Assembly (NCBI GenBank): GCA_023231475.1
Contig: JALJEE010002373.1
Coordinates: 1 to 64,000 of the forward strand
Reading direction: 5' to 3'
From: Seison nebaliae
Lineage: Eukaryota > Rotifera > Pararotatoria > Seisonacea > Seisonidae
DNA length: 64,000 nt
Shown here: positions 45,225 to 59,000 of the stretch, in pieces
Layout of the letters: every line of letters begins with the position of its first letter
Position numbering within the stretch: position 1 is the first letter of the stretch
Translations under genes and position numbers: made by a program
Notes under the pieces: generated by a model
Databases searched by the model: none
What the model saw: only the letters and a program-made list of their open reading frames with translations
What the model was told of the DNA's origin: nothing

Positions 45225-46830
45225 TTATTATTTATTCCTGAAATTCCCGTCAGGATAAATTTATGACTTGATTTAATAATAATGATTAATTCATTATTAG
45301 ATTCAGTTCATATTTTACATATAACATATTAAAAAAAAACAAATTAAATTTATGAAAATGATAACGGCAGACCAAAATTGGTCTGAAGAAGCATATGCTT
45401 CTTCCATATAGTTAGATATAAAATTAGGTAAATTATTAATTATGTTAGTTTTAATATTCTGATTCTTATTTCGTCTATCCTGTTCTGTCACTTCACAATA
45501 TCAATGTTATTGATCCGTTACTTCATAACGCGACACGAGACGCATAATCCGACTGGCTAATGTGTTTCCTAAAATAATGCTTTACATAATTCCACTTTTA
45601 ATTTTTTTAGTAGTGAGTCCTCGCAATCAAAGTTCCCTTGTAAGTTGAACATTAGATCTTTATAATCGACTTTATGTAACATTATCTCATTTATATAATC
45701 GACAATCAAGTTGGTGTGTTTATCATCAAAACCACCCACGACTTTGAGACAGCAATCATCATGACCATGAGATTTTGACAAATTCATAATGGACAGAGTG
45801 GCACGTACCTCATTCAACGTTAACTCAACATAAGAATGATGAAACTTTATCGATTTTGATGGATTGAATGATGTTACAACTGAGGAATCGAACATTGATA
45901 ATTTAAAGAAATCCACAAATTCTTTAATTAGGAAGAATCATCATTCATGACCGAACATCCTCTATTAGGCATGATCATGTCAGCTTTTAGTTGACCTAAG
46001 ACGCGAAAATTTGTAATTTTCTTGTAATTGGGCTGTTGTGAATGGAATCAGTGACATTCTGGACTTTTTGGCACTATCACCATAAAAATTCACACATAAG
46101 ATCTTACTTCAATCGAACAGATAGATTCGCAATGAATTCTGAAATTTGAGGGCAAGAGGCACTTTCGAAAAAAAATGATCATACCTGAAGAACATGTTCT
46201 ATTATCATTAGAAGGAATCGCAGGAGAGAGATAAACAAAATGAGAAGATAAATTAGATAAGGCATTCGAAAGAGAAATGATCCAGGTCTGAATTCCAAGA
46301 ATGATCTGAAATGATAACTCCAAGAATTCGGACAAGAATCCCTGAGAGCCATGGACATTGAAAGAAATAAATGAGAGAGTCATTGAAGATAGACCTGATT
46401 GAATAGTAGAATCGAACTGTTGACTAGTGGACATAATTTTTGTGAGGAATCATCCCAAATCAAGGAGATGCGAACAGTTTTCTCTGAGGAACTACTTCGA
46501 ATTTCCATTAAAAAAAAACGGTCTAAAACTACATCCCGTGGGTCAGAAAGACGATATCGTAAATTTCTCGTAATCTTCATGTTCGTCGCGATGATGATAC
46601 TGCTGTTTTCATTATTAAGGATTGTACCATCACTTACTTTCATAACTCTCGAGATTTGACGGCATTCAATTTGTTTAGATTTCAGATGCTTCTCAATTAT
46701 GGATAAATCCATAGAAAAATTCTTCTTGTGGCTTTCGATTGATCTTTTTTCACCGGGACAAAGTCAGAATCCACGTTTCCATCACAGACAACCAGAGGAT
46801 GTCTCACGTTCTTGGATTTGCTCACTCTTG
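45225..46830 (-). mobile_element. Degenerate LINE with ORF1, endonuclease and RT pieces (copy 3)
   Basis: Reading the minus strand: an ORF1-like start (VSKSKNVRHPLVVCDGNVD, about 46720-46810) shifted by one frame into 46380-46712; then an exonuclease-endonuclease-phosphatase start at 46090-46434 with SFISFNVHGSQGFLSEF; then an RT N-terminal block at 45569-45916 (LNEVRATLSIMNLSKSHGHD). The YADD core is absent, so an internal deletion is likely. The 3' end (about 45225-45262) matches the 3' end of copy 2, including the TAATAA-type tail. Several frameshifts and stops make it inactive. Confidence 0.8.
45369..45404. repeat. Two adjacent inverted repeats
   Basis: 45369-45384 is AGACCAA, AA, TTGGTCT. 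Directly next to it, 45385-45404 is a perfect 20-bp palindrome, GAAGAAGCATATGCTTCTTC. Both lie inside copy 3, between its RT remnant and its 3' end. Confidence 0.85.
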
Positions 46831-46842
46831 TATAATTATCAT

Positions 46843-47299
46843 TCATGAATGGTTTTGGATTGTTCTCATCGATGATTTTTTGTTTTTTTGAAAAATCGAT
46901 TTTTTTTTCTTATTACATACGTTTTCCTTATTATTAATTCTCTTTAGCAAATTATTAGAATCGTGAGTAATTAACTTATCAGAAATTATTCTATACAAAT
47001 TCTTTAAGCTCTCTTGCTCAACAATATTGGACGATAATTTTTCGTTGATTTTTTCTACTTTTTCACATATTTCCGTTTTTCTGAGAGAACTACCATGTTC
47101 TTCTTGTACTCCAAATTCTCGGAAAGCAAACGATTTAGTTTTAATTGAATTGACACCAATCCCGTTTTTTTGATCGAACAATTACCATCTACACCTGTAC
47201 CCAAACGGGTTCTTTTATTTGTGGAAGGTGTACAGATATTTTTAAAACCCTTCGGTCTTCCCCTTCCTCTCTTGCCTTCACCAATTGGCTTTTCCGGCG
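46843..47299 (-). CDS. AT-hook exons, probable chromatin protein
   Basis: Exon 47195-47299 encodes an AT-hook (GEGKRGRGRPKGFKN), the minor-groove binding motif of HMGA-type and many chromatin proteins. A GT donor at 47194 and AG at 47118 join it in frame to 46843-47117, which encodes a short helical acidic/basic region (KVEKINEKLSSNIVEQE) and a Lys-rich end. There is no ATG before the AT-hook. An in-frame join back to 47443-47470 of the upstream gene (donor GTCACA, 143-nt intron) would make this the C-terminus of that gene (380 residues in all). Otherwise it is a 5'-truncated gene beside the LINE insertion. The stop lies about 13 bp from the LINE relic. Confidence 0.5.
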
Positions 47300-47398
47300 C
47301 TCAAAAAATTCAATAAAAGCAATTATGCACTATTTATAATATTTTATTATATTTTTAAAATCGTTTTTTTTAAATTCGTTTCAGAATTTTGTAAGATA

Positions 47399-48519
47399 TT
47401 ATTCATAACAACGATTTGTGAGGTAAGTAGAATCTTTGTGACTTTCCCAAAAGCTGTCTCTGGCAATTATCTGGTTAAAATAATAAAATAAGTAGTTTCT
47501 TCAAAAAAAGTTCACTATACTTTCAACATTTTTCTCAGTAATGGATTAATATCGAAAATGTTAAGTTTTCTTTCAAGAAATTCGAACTCAACGTATTCAT
47601 TTACATCTTGTAGTAAAGTAGCATCATCTTTAGTATTTTCGGTCCTAGAATATTTTAATATTCAAAGATTTCAAGATTTAACGTTATTAATTAGTTGTAG
47701 CAGAAGAAAACCAACGAAAAATCGTCAAAAAATAGTCTCTCAGAGAAACAGACAACAACTGCATAATAAGGTAATGTCCAATTACTATACACAAGGTCGG
47801 GAAAGAATTCGAACAGGTCTACTATTCGATCTTTCGACAATTCATTTGTATAGAAATGTTGCACCGCTTCCGCTAAGCTCTATAAATAATCTTTATTTGA
47901 CAAATGCAAAATTGTTGAAACTAACTTGACGATCAAATGAATCAGTAATTATGTGATCCTCATACAGTCTGAAAATTCTTTTCAAATGTTGAAGACGATG
48001 GGGTAGAACTTCACAATACTTGTTTATATATTCAAACGGTGTCATATCTTCAATATTAGAAGAAGGAGTTTATAATTAATTACCTTTCCTACCAACTTTC
48101 TAATTTCTGAAGATCTATCGGTAAAGTAAATCGGCAACTTTGTAATGACGGAGCTACCCTAAGATCAACCTTATCATGTTTAAATTTCTAGTAAATATTT
48201 GGTTCTTTTGTCAAATTTTAATAAAATTTAAAAATTTACCTGTATCAATCGTATAATATCTATAGATGGATCCTCTGTTAATTTACTATACAATGGATGA
48301 ACTGACAGAACATCCCGCTAAGAATAGATAATTATGAAATAAATTAAGAGAATTCTGTCAAACATTATATGTTGCAGGTGCGGTTTTTTCATAATTAATG
48401 GAACCATAATCATCAGTTACATATACGTTATGATTTGCAAGTTTCTTTTCATTTTTGAAGGTTTCATATTTTAAATCCAACAATATATTCTTCAGTTCAT
48501 CTTGTTGATTTTGCCGCAT
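47399..48519 (-). CDS. Unidentified helical protein, seven exons
   Basis: Not recognised. Exons 48364-48519, 48240-48317, 48097-48187, 47926-48047, 47716-47879, 47521-47644 and 47399-47470 are all in frame and give 268 residues. The chain is composed of ordinary globular sequence (RDVLSVHPLYSKLTEDPSID, MTPFEYINKYCEVLPHRL, FRLYEDHIITDSFDRQSLAE, RIVDLFEFFPDLVYSNWTLP), unlike the low-complexity genes nearby, so it is probably conserved. The FRLYEDHIITDSF segment recalls a degenerate EF-hand but has no calcium-binding loop. Exon 7 either ends the gene or is shortened to 47443-47470 to splice on to AT-hook exons. Four of six donors begin with GTT. Confidence 0.65.
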
Positions 48520-50001
48520 ATCTTTGTTATTGTTATAATAAGTCGAAGAAAACTTTACAGACGATGAATAGATTAGAATTATAATTCTACGTTTATAAAT
48601 ATGGAGGCGCACTTGCTTTCATGAAACAACAAAAAGAAAGTAGAATATATACAATTTACGTTCAAAAGAATATTTGTTTTCTATTGAGCTTCTACTCGAT
48701 TGTTATATATTAGTTTGTAGATAAGCGTATGTAGACGAATAGTCAGACGATGCATTCAATCGATAAATCAACATTCTCCTTAAGGACATAAATAAAAATT
48801 TTAAATTTTACAACTCGAATCATTTGAATAATCAGAAACTTTTTTATAACTGTTCTATGGGAAAGCAAATTTCTATTTTTATATTTTCTTTCAATCGATA
48901 TTTCATTTCGATTCTTTGACTAATGGCAATAATATTTCTATTGTTAAGATTATGTTCAAATTTATTTTTACCATTTTGTTATTTATCCCGATGGGAATTC
49001 TAATAAATTAATGGGAAGTAGACGATTGGATATCCCATAATATTGATCTTAACTTGAAGTATTTATTTCGATTTTCAAAGAAGATTGAATCGAAACTGAC
49101 GGTAGATGTAATTTATCCAGAGAGTTTGAGAGTAAAGTTTTTTGACATTCCACCTGAACTTCAATCTATCATAAATTAAGGAACATTTAGGTTATATCAT
49201 AAACTTAAGAAAAATGTTCGATGACATTTCATGCGAAAATTTTCGTTCTCTACTAAAATGCTTTATGATATGGAACCGATTTCTTTCAGAGAATGTTAGG
49301 TCGTTGTCACATTTGTTGATTTTGAAACAATTGGATTTTTATCGATTTACTTGAAGAATATAACCGTTTATGATGATATATGGACATGTATCGTTTAATA
49401 ATTGAAATGTTAAAAAAGATAGAGATGTATATGTATTAGCTTATTTAGTTTAAAGGAAAATATTATTCTGTTGCTATGGTAATGCGATGATTGCGATCAC
49501 TTCAGTGAAACATTTATTTCGATTAAAAACTTTATTCTCTCTCTTTTCCACGTGAGGAGCTTGATTTTATGTAAAATATTTCTCCTCTTGTCATAATTAT
49601 CATTATTTACTTTCTCACTACATCTTGAAAAGAAATCGTTTCTATGAGAAGATTATCCAATATTCTTTTTAATTTAAAGTGAAAGAGTGAAAAACTTAAC
49701 TAATTTACAATTACTAATCTTCAGAAGAGGGTAACAAGTAGAAACCAAACAATTCACCAATCGAAAAGAAATATGCAATTTAGAAAGATTTTATTAAACA
49801 ACTAATCGATTTTTCTAATTCCACACCGAATTTTTTTTATTCTTCTTCATTCATACATTTGTAAAGTTTCTTAAATCCATACTAAAGATTGAAGTCAATG
49901 AACTTTCAATTAATTTTAATATTTCCAATGTTTTCAGAATTTTCTTATTAGAAATAAAAATATATAATACTATTTTTAAACTTTAAGATGGTTTAATTAT
50001 C
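48520..50001. other. Divergent intergenic region
   Basis: 1.5 kb between a minus-strand gene and the polycystin gene, with no supported coding sequence. It must contain both promoters. Confidence 0.45.
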
Positions 50002-53000
50002 ATGCAATATTTCGTAATCTTATTGTTTATTATACTAATCGATACGGGACAAAGTGGTTAATATTCTTATTACACTTTTCCTTTGACTTTAATCAAATTT
50101 GTCTATAGCTATCGATTGTAGTTACGAAGATGGAGAAGATTCTTCTAAAATTAATTTAAAAATTTCGTGTTCCCTCTCAGAAGGAGCTCTGATGCAAGAT
50201 CAACAACTGACATGGCTATCAGAATATTTTCAACAGGACGAATGGAGTTAATAAATTCTTAAGCATTTACTTCATCTATACATCATTATTCATATTAGAA
50301 CAATGTGAACCTAATGTGAAATTGCAAACAAATAAATCGATCCCCGTTAAATTGAGTTTATGTTCGAATCAGGTTCGAATTACTTGCACCAATACTGCTA
50401 TGGGAATATATGAAAATGTGAAACAATATTTATCGATCTATGATAAAGATGAAATCTCTTTCAAAGTTATTCGAGGTGACCTGACATTTATCTCGTTGAA
50501 AGAATTGAAAAATATCCATGATAACGGAATCATTTCTATTGAAGATGTTATTGCGAAAAATAAAGGGATTTTTTGGAATTCAAAATTATCATATTTTAAT
50601 AACTATCAAATGGATGTGAAAACAATCGAACCATTATGGCCGCATGAATTGAACCAACTTCGACGATTCTGTTCTTATAATTATCAATTTGTTGCAGCGT
50701 TTCTCCAAACTCACATGATCGATCTGAATGGGAAATTATTGCCGAATCAAACGCAAATCTTTAAGGATTGTCGAAGTTTACAAAAACAGTATAATCTGAT
50801 ATATCCGAAAGAGATGTCGAAAGATGATATAAAGGATTTCAATGAGAAGAAAGTGGAAACTTTGTTTGAATTCGGTGCCGAAAAATGTTTCTTGCCTTAT
50901 TATACATCGGCAAGATATTTAACTCAAGTTCTAATACTCTCATCTGACGATTTAAATGAAATAAACGTTTATATCGAAAAATTTAAAACGAACAATTTAA
51001 AAATCGCATCGAGTATAAGAAATGATGCTTTAGATGTACAACAACGTCTCTGCATCAATCGACCTCCCCCATTAATCATTCAAGTTGAACAAAAATTGAA
51101 ACAATTAGAATTATTTTATCTACAAATGACGAATGAATTGCGATTATATTTCGAATCGGGTTCCCATATAAATTTCCATATCAGTGTCTTAATTCGAGGA
51201 ACAACTATGAAATATAAAAGTCGTCAATTGACAATATTACATAATGGAATGGAAAATGGTTTGATGGAAATGAAAAATCCGAAAGAATTCGTTCTACAGG
51301 TTGGTCAAATGTGGAAAATATTAGAATTTGATCGATGTTCTCCAGCATGCACCGCTACTTATCACTTACTAAATCCAAATGATATTCACTCAATTGAATG
51401 GTATGGAATCACCATCAAAGTACAAGCATCAAATGGTATTAATGATTTGGTAAATGATTATAATTTTGGAAGTATGACGGATACCGATGTAGAAAATAAA
51501 GGACTACCAACCACCGCATATTGTGACGATATTGATCGAGTAGTTATTCATTCCGGTCAGAATAAGCGTTTGTTATTTTTTGACAACGAACCAATTCACT
51601 TAACTAACACAATCGAAGAACCATGTTTGGATAGAAAACAATCCTTAGTTTGTGGTACACAGTTATTATTTTAACGAGTTTTCTAAAAAATTCCCCTTAA
51701 TAATTTAGATTTATTTTATTCGTTTGTCTTCACGATAGTTCATTATTTTGCGAATGTAATGCAAAAAAAACGGATAATGAAGAAATATGGAAAAATATCA
51801 AGATTAAGGGATTAATTGCTGAACCTGAAGAATTCTTGACGGAATTATCTGCTAATTCAATAGCTGAAGAAGGAAGAGTTTATTTGAATGAAATCGCAAA
51901 AGAATTCCGATTGTTATGTGTTCAACAAAAATTGAATTTAAACAAAAATTGTACAAATGCAGCATCAGAGAAGACAATTAACCATTTCTATGAAATAAAA
52001 GTACCGAAAGTTTCGGTGAAATATACTATTATTGGAGGAGATGTTCAGTGGTGGAAGATCGATGGGAAAATTAAAGAGAACTATTTATTAATCGATTATA
52101 GTGGTGATGATATCCCATCAAATATTCACATACGGATGGTCGATCTGGGGACGAATTCAATAATTTTAAATGATACATCGATTGAATTAGAAGAATATAA
52201 ACAACGAAATCAGCAACTTTATACATCGATATCGTTCACTAACAAATTTCCGATTGACTTGTTCGGATCGCAATTTATCAAACGATTTAACTTATTTGTA
52301 AAATTAACAAAAGAATCGAATTATGTCAAATTCATTAAAGTTAATTAAATTTCCATTGGAAATCATAAAATTTCCTTTACCATTTTTTAGATATTCAATA
52401 TCGTTAATGAATTAGATAATAAGATTGATTCGGTAAAATTATTTTGTGAGAATTGTCATAACCGCAATCCAAATTATTGGATTTATGACACTCTAACGTT
52501 TTTTGATGAGTTTCCAACTCAAAGTGTTTCACGAAAACAACTCACAGATTTGGAAGAGAAAAACGAAAGGAAGATGTTAATCAACATTGAAATTAAAACC
52601 CAACCGACAAGTATTATTGAGAAATATATGAAAATAATAGTTTCCGATAAAAATAATGGAAATTTAAACACATTTTATTCATCAGCATTGAATAGTGACG
52701 AGAATTATATGGTACTGAATTTGGATAATATAAATGAACTTAATGTTGAAGTGGGTAATGATGATGGATCGTATGATAATTTATTATTGAAATTAACTGA
52801 TAAATTCACTTATCTGAAACAAATGTTGGATTTTCAAGATCACTCACCAAACTGTCAATGTGAAAGTTTCATGCGGGAAATAATTCAATTGAAATATTAT
52901 TATTATATTTGCTGTCAATGTTATGGAGATAACTATGGAAACGGTTTAATTTATGAAGCAATAATTGGAAAAATAGACAATAATATTATTGACAATAAAT

Positions 53001-56000
53001 TGACCGTGTTATATAAAGGAATAAAATCATGTTTCCGTGTCTTTGTTCCGTTAGTTGAGAATGCTGAAAATGGAATCTTCGAAATTTTGGTTAACATCAA
53101 ATATTTATATGTAGATGAATATGTTGGGAGGAAGTTGAAAACGGAACCGAGAATTTTATTGCAGAAATATAAAGAATATTCTTCATTACGATTCTTCCAA
53201 TATCTGAATGAATATGGATCATTCCAATTATCTCCATTCAAAGGAAATGTTCATGATGTGTCATTATTTTTATTTTACAAAGAATTATACAAATTAATTT
53301 CTGCTAATCATAAGGACGTTCCATCTTTTCTCATATATCAGATAAAATATGAGAATGAACAGAAATCTGTAGAAGATTTTTTACGAAAATCAATTTATTA
53401 TAATTTGGGAAAGTTTATTGAATTTAGTGAAATTCCAACGAACTCATTAACAATCAAATTTCCTACAAATTTTATTTTCAACGGAATCTATCAGTTATTG
53501 AATGAAATTCAAGTTCTTTTGTTGTTGTTATTTTCCCTTAAATTTTTATTTTTTTAGTCTCTGACTTTCAATTGGAATATTGACGATTTAGATTCGATTC
53601 AATATCTAACGAATAAATTAATAAAAACTAAATTTCGTCGTCAATTTGTTTCTCATTATAAAATATTAATCCGAATATTATATCTGGTACACAATATGAT
53701 TCTGATGAAATTGAATGATAAGAATTTCGATTATCTTTCCATTGTCAATTCGAAGAAATCAAACGACTGCATTGAAGGAACTGTTGGATATGAAACGAGA
53801 AGATTAAATGAGTTATTACAAATGAGTGATACGAATTATTCGAAATTAATTTTCGATCAATTAACCACTTCTCCGTTGAAGAAAAGTTTAACAAATCAAA
53901 TTCTTCAATCTAATGAACAATTGAAATCATTTGCAATCTCAGAATTCCAAAGTCGAATTACATCATTCGTTGATTATATTATTGTTTCAGCTATTGATAA
54001 TGAAAAACGATTAGTAACATTATCTCCATTAGATGATGGACGTTTATTAGAATTGCAATATGATGATTTTTTTGCGAATGATGAAATTAGTTTCGACATC
54101 GGATTATTGACAGCTTATCATACTCGATTACCAAATGTGTTAAGTCTATTTGATGAACCGATTAAGCACATGGTGTTAGAACCAGAAAATGAGATTCCTG
54201 ATAAATTGAAGGATAAAATGAATTTTGAAATAAATTCGATTGCGCTAAATAATTTGAAGAGAAATGGCATTATCCGTTTAAGAGAGAATGGAATAAGTGA
54301 ATCGAACAAAAATTACATTGTTTCAAGTAAAGAAGTTGATGAGAATGAATTAAATGATTATGAAATTAATTCGAAATTGAAATTCATTAGTATTCATGAT
54401 TCTGAAGAACCTTCAACAATTATTGAACTTTCAACCATCAGCGACAACATTCTCATTCATTTGACAAGTCAATTGCCAAAGGATAAACATGAACAGAAGA
54501 TAAAGAACTTAATTCAATCCAAAATTGTTGTGATACCTAATTTCAATATGTTTCATCGACACATTCTCCGAATCGACGAACTGACGAATAAAAATCAGTT
54601 GGTCAACGAAGAGAATGCTTATCTGTTTCTTAATATTGAGTTAATTGGATATCATGTCAATGAACAGTTTATGAAGGAGAACTATCCGGAAACTTTAGTC
54701 GAAAGCAGTTTTGAGAGTCGAAAACATTATTGTTTCCTCCATAAAGACACAACAGTAAATATGAAGAAGAAAAACTTTACGATCGACATATTAATAAGTG
54801 ATAATGAAGAATTCGATGGGAGTAAAACATATTCGCTGAAAAATGGGAAATCGGAAGATATGGATGAAACAATATTAGAGAATTTTAATCTGAAACGAAT
54901 AACTCCTATGACTCGTAAAGGAGCAGCATTGACATTCTTTGAAATAAGAAAATTGAATGATTCAATTTACGAAGAAATCGATCATATGGATATTGTTATG
55001 GAAATAAGTGTTAGCTTAATTTCCTGTATCTATTTCGATTCGATAGAGAAGAAATGGAAAGGAAATGGTTGTACAATTGATGGAAATACGAACGTTTTGT
55101 CTTCAATTCAATGTAATTGTAATCACTTAACACCGTTTAGTGCTAAAGTTCGTTCTATCGATTTATCAATCAACTTCGATACAATAACCAGAATCGATGT
55201 CAGTGAGAATATCGTTCCATTATTTATTGTTTTATTAGTTTTCATTAGTCTAATGGTTTGTTGTATTTGTGTGAGAATATTCTTCAAAGAGATATCTCAC
55301 AAATATTTGATTTCTGTGGGAGAACGTTCAGGTTCCTTCAAATATGAGATATCTATTCACACTGGTTGGTTAACATCCGGTACGACGAGTTGTGTTGGTA
55401 TGAAATTACATGGCACAAAAGGAAGTAGTGTAAGAACTGCATTGAAAGCACCGGTACCATCGAATGATATCAAATTCAAACCATCTAAACATTTATTCCA
55501 ACGAGGTTGTGAAAATAATTTCTTGTTTTCATGTAACGACGATCTCGGTCATTTAACATCAATAAGTTTATGGCATAATGCTGCTGGTAATAGACCGTAT
55601 TGGTTCATTCGTTCATTAATCGTAAAAGATATACAAAATGATTCGATTTATCTAACTTGTCCCAATGATTGGTTAATTGTCGATCCTTTAGAAAGGAAAT
55701 CTTCTTTGACATCAACAACATCATCGTCTTCATCAGTGGGAAAGATGGAATTAAATAATCTTCATCTTAATTTCCAATTATTTCAAATTGACAATATGGA
55801 AGATTTGGACGGAATTGAGAAAAGACAATTGAAAAATTTAAACAACATTTTCTTATCCAATTCTTTCATCGATTATAATTTATGGATTAATCTAATTTTT
55901 CATCGAATTATCGAACCGATTTCACAACTTTCCAAAATCTTCATTTTTCATACGACATTCTTCTTCATTCTCTTGTTTGCATTAATCAATTATGTCATAT

Positions 56001-59000
56001 TTAATGACGAACATGAATTACATGTCAATAATTCGAAGATTGGAGGAGTTTTAGGTTCCGTTGAGATTATTGCAGCACTCATTACAGCTGTCATGGGTTC
56101 CATTATACATTTATTACTAACTCTCCTCATTCGTTACGTGACGTTGAAAGAAAGGAGACCAACTTATTTATTTGCAAAAAAACAAAAAAAAGATTTGAAG
56201 ACACTTCAACTCGACAATAGTTCAAATCAAAACTTTGATAGTTCGCGCCAAACTTCCGCTAAAACTACTGTCGCCATCAATGTCAATAGTACAGCAGTGT
56301 TAAAGAAGAGTTTCAAGACAATCAAACGAACTGAATGTAAAAGGAAATTGAGTTTTGGTTCGATGTCAAACGATACGACGTATACCGATTTGTTGAACAG
56401 TATTCAACCCAAATTATTTACAGTTGAAGAAGATGCTCCATCAAATAATAAAAAGAAGTCGATAACATCAGTTAATCGGATAACAAAAAATAAGAATCTT
56501 CCTAAACGGAGACAGACATCAATCATTTCTATTGATACTTCGATCGAAGAGGATACTATTCCACAAATGAAAGAAAATCATCAAATCTTAATAGGACAAC
56601 AATCGACGGATAACGACAATTTTACGGAAAGTCATCAGAAAAAATTTAAAATAATATTTGGAATTACTTATTCTTTGCTACTCTCCTTAATGATATTCGC
56701 TTCGATTCTTATCATTTATTATGGATGGACGTTTCAAGTTGCTGTTACATTCCAATGGTTTGTGACATGTGCATTCTCTTTAATTTTCTCTTTCACACTT
56801 GTGGAACCAGTGAAGTGTTGGATTGTTTACAAAGTACATCGATTGTATTCCTTAAAGAATTCGAGAAGATTCTTTAATAAATATCTACTTCTTCATGATG
56901 TGGATAAGGAGGAAAAAAAAGAATTGATTGATGACACTACTTCATTCCATTCGACAATGAAATCGATTTTATTGAATACAAAAAAATTGAATGTTACAAC
57001 TAATAATTATCCATCACCTCTCAATCCACAATATAAACATAATGGAATATATCACTTGAAATATCATGATGATAATGTTCTTTTAAGATATCGACCATTA
57101 GCCGGTTATGGTTACGAGAAGATCTGTCAAATTACGGCTGCCTATTTCCGTATAAAGGAAACTTTATTCGTCTTAATTCCAATATTCTTTTGCGTCATTC
57201 TCTCTTTCATTCTCTTCTCACCAATTGGACATATTAAGGAGAATAATCATTTGATTCAACATTTCCATAAATCTTCAATTCTTCTATCATCATCGATGAA
57301 TAATATGGATTCTTCATTAATTGTTCATGAATTCAACAAATATTATTTCAAAATGATCAAATATTATGATAATACGCAACATCAATTAAGTCATTTATTA
57401 CAATTCCAACAATTTTACCAACAACAAATCGAAATTATTTATGAGGAATCTCCATCAATTCACTTCAATGATTTCGAATCAATTCTCAATTTAACTTTAG
57501 TGAATAATTGTAGATCGTTCGAGAAAGTTTGTAAGGAGATGAAGGAGAATTCAAAAAAAAATTATTGGAATCGTATTGATCATCTTATTAATACCGAAAA
57601 ATATTTCAAAAAATTTGATGAATGTAAAATTGTTTATCAAGAAGATTTCCGTCATTTGAATTGTAATTATGAGAAGATTCCAGTTGGACCACAAATCTTA
57701 CTAAAAGGTTTCGATTCGAAATTTGTGGAATATATTCAACAAATATTACAATCGAATTCGGATAATGCGTTAAATTTCATCAACTCCATCAACATCAAAC
57801 AATCATTCATCCAACCAGAACAAATCGATAATAAACCCAGTCAACTTTATCTTTTAACAACGAACTTTAATCGGGAGAATACTTATTTGAAATCAAATAT
57901 CTTCAAAAGTAGTTTTCAAATTAATTCTTTCGAATATGCCACTCCATTTCAATATGGTGCTTTACTTATTTCAATTGCCTTAATTTCAATCATCATTCTC
58001 ACCATGTATTTCTTAATACGATATCGACAATTTCACAACAAACGGTTTGAGAGAAATGCGAAGGTAAACTCTAATTTTAAATTTCCACATAAACCACCAT
58101 TGATATTTGGTGTATTTGGAATCCTCATTATCCTTTTGATCAATTTAATTTTATTAGTCATCCAGACAATTTTCCATATTTACGTTGAAATGAAACGGAT
58201 AAACATTCATTCTAGCAAAGACAATCTGCAAATCATAGAAGAATACTCTTCATTAGGTAATTTCATGGAAGCGATCCATTACATAATTGCAATTATTCAA
58301 TTTACTTTAACAATAGCACTCATATATATTTTCATGCAATTAATCAATTTTTACAGGAATATCTTTGTAATTTATCGATTGGCAACTCTTGAAATTAGTT
58401 TGACATTCGTTCGATATGTCATTGGTATGATTGCTTTCAGTTCGGTGATTTATTTAATGAATAAAAAGAATTTTAACGTTAAATTAAATTTTATTCACTT
58501 ACTTCACACTTCTTTTTCAACTTCCTTTTCAGATATCAGATTATACTTATTTTATCACAATATTCTGCAGTATTGGCAATCGCCGATTCATGAATGAAAT
58601 TTTTAAGAAGAATGATAATATTTGTAATTTCATTGTCGTTGTATGGTATATATTCTGCCTTCTCATTGTTCGATCGTTCTTGATAAGCGTCTACCAATTT
58701 TATTTGAAAACTATTCGTCTTCAAAAATTCAAATTATCAACAACAAATGGATTAACCATTTCTGAACGTCAATCGATGGCTGATATTTACGTTTACGATC
58801 TAATTTTATTCATAAAAGATATTATCGGTTGGCACAACATTGAATCGATCGAGAAAACGAAATCGAGCAACAATAAAAAATCCATTTTAATAAAAAACTT
58901 TCAACATAAAACTAAAGATAATGTTATTATTCCACGTTATGAAACAAAACAACAAAATCAAGATAATGTTATTAACTTTTTAAATATTTAAATTTTAATT

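Noticed and set aside
46399-46659. Plus-strand frame with a hydrophobic segment
   Set aside because: Antisense to the ORF1/endonuclease part of the dead LINE.
47558-47929. 123-codon plus-strand frame
   Set aside because: It is antisense to exons 5-6 of the seven-exon minus-strand gene, whose phases all agree.
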